Shown here one piece after another: positions 5,062-5,515 of a stretch of DNA of 5,515 bases. The notes under the pieces are model-generated. The model ran no database searches and was not told the origin of the DNA. It was given only the letters and a program-made list of their open reading frames with translations. Every line of letters starts with the position of its first letter. The first letter of the stretch is position 1. Source of the DNA: Thermoplasmata archaeon. Its GTDB lineage: Archaea; Thermoplasmatota; Thermoplasmata; Thermoplasmatales; Thermoplasmataceae. Location of the stretch: NCBI GenBank assembly GCA_021795055.1, contig JAJYPW010000066.1, positions 1 through 5,515 on the forward strand. The letters are read 5' to 3'. The position numbers and the translations under genes are program-made.

Positions 5062-5515
5062 TCAAAGATTCCTGCCTGTCTTTGCCGGGTATCGTTTCCC
5101 GTCATGCCCGCATACCGGGCACACCCTGCTTTCAATCGTCCTGCCGCATCCCGTGCACCTGTATACCCATTTTATCATCCTTGAGATGCCTGGTTTCTCA
5201 ACGGTCTCAGTCTTTATGCCGAGCGATCTGCACAGGTTCAGGACTGAATAATCATCGGAGAGCAGAATCCCGTTCACCTGAAGAGCGAGCGCAACAATTT
5301 CGATATCTGTATCAGAAAGCGATCTCAGATCGCCAGATGCTGCAGCCGCCCTGCGCACGCGTTCAATGTGATCCTTATCCGGCATACGGGTGGAAATGAT
5401 CTCCCTCAGGCTGCCAATCTGGACGGCGAGCCTGCCCATGCTGATTTCATTGAGCACCGAATCAGTGGTAATGTTCTCTCCTGAGAGCAGGTTAACCGAT
5501 CTTGACAGCAAGGCA
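5062..5515 (-). CDS. nob1: Endoribonuclease Nob1 (PIN domain plus zinc ribbon), 5' end outside window
   Basis: Nob1 cuts the 3' end of the small-subunit rRNA precursor (20S pre-rRNA in eukaryotes, its 16S equivalent in archaea). About 150 residues are visible; counting from the TTG codon at 5511, the PIN domain shows the conserved helix start T15-x-D-S-V-L-N-E22, the G60-D61 then L65-S66-D67-T-D69 block, and S85-D86-D87-Y-x-V-x-N92, which together supply most of the acidic metal-binding residues. A four-cysteine zinc ribbon follows (C119-x-x-C122 and C131-x-x-C134), then a short basic tail. This order and length are those of archaeal Nob1. The TTG at 5511 is not the true start: the frame stays open to the window edge (Ala codon before it), and the A-L-L-S sequence at the edge fits the D-[ST]-S-A-x-L opening of the PIN domain. 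The catalytic first aspartate should therefore lie just outside. Gene neighbours give no further context. Confidence 0.92.
   Translation of the reverse strand, partial: ALLSRSVNLLSGENITTDSVLNEISMGRLAVQIGSLREIISTRMPDKDHIERVRRAAAASGDLRSLSDTDIEIVALALQVNGILLSDDYSVLNLCRSLGIKTETVEKPGISRMIKWVYRCTGCGRTIESRVCPVCGHDGKRYPAKTGRNL

Noticed and set aside
4901..5399. Plus-strand open frames (116 and 126 codons) at the right end
   Set aside because: They lie largely antisense to nob1, whose PIN and zinc-ribbon motifs are unmistakable. The predicted peptides are rich in His, Ser, Arg and Cys with no fold-like pattern.
5509..5511. TTG at 5511 as the start of Nob1
   Set aside because: The frame remains open to the window edge, and starting here would leave out the first PIN strand with its catalytic aspartate. 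The gene is better read as cut by the window.
1..5515. CRISPR array, insertion sequence or integration site
   Set aside because: No regularly spaced repeats, transposase fragments, terminal inverted repeats or tRNA-gene ends were seen anywhere in the window.

Overview
The window looks archaeal, most likely from a Thermoplasmata-type (Thermoplasmatales-like) organism. Evidence: the ribosome-biogenesis endonuclease Nob1 (PIN plus zinc ribbon) is present; four genes have TATA boxes centred about 23-27 bases before their start codons with almost no room for a leader; there are no bacterial -35/-10 promoters or strong Shine-Dalgarno sites at the first genes; and one gene carries EtfB and EtfA in a single chain, an arrangement known from archaea. 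The assignment is inferred from these features, not from a database match.

Layout. 1-160: no convincing gene. 161-505 (-): a 114-residue soluble protein of unknown function. 506-621: divergent intergenic region with a TATA box for each flanking gene and a 25-bp dyad that could be an operator. 622-2025 (+): a 14-helix DHA2-type MFS efflux transporter starting with TTG. 2026-2165: intergenic region ending in a strong TATA box. 2166-2486 (+): a small soluble Rieske [2Fe-2S] ferredoxin, joined by a 4-base ATGA overlap to 2483-4192 (+), a fused EtfB-EtfA electron transfer flavoprotein. 4182-4781 (-): a seven-helix membrane protein of unknown function, converging on the ETF gene with an 11-bp overlap and starting with GTG. 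4782-5061: intergenic region with that gene's promoter, an imperfect dyad and an A-run/T-run hairpin. 5062-5515 (-): Nob1, its 5' end cut off by the window edge.

How the genes work together. The one clear functional unit is the Rieske-ETF operon. The fused ETF should carry FAD in its EtfA half and a nucleotide or second FAD in its EtfB half. The co-translated Rieske protein is a plausible one-electron partner. No ETF:quinone oxidoreductase (FixC) or FixX ferredoxin lies beside it in this window, and the EtfB recognition loop that docks acyl-CoA dehydrogenases has diverged. The transporter, the seven-helix protein, Nob1 and the 114-residue protein look like independent single-gene units.
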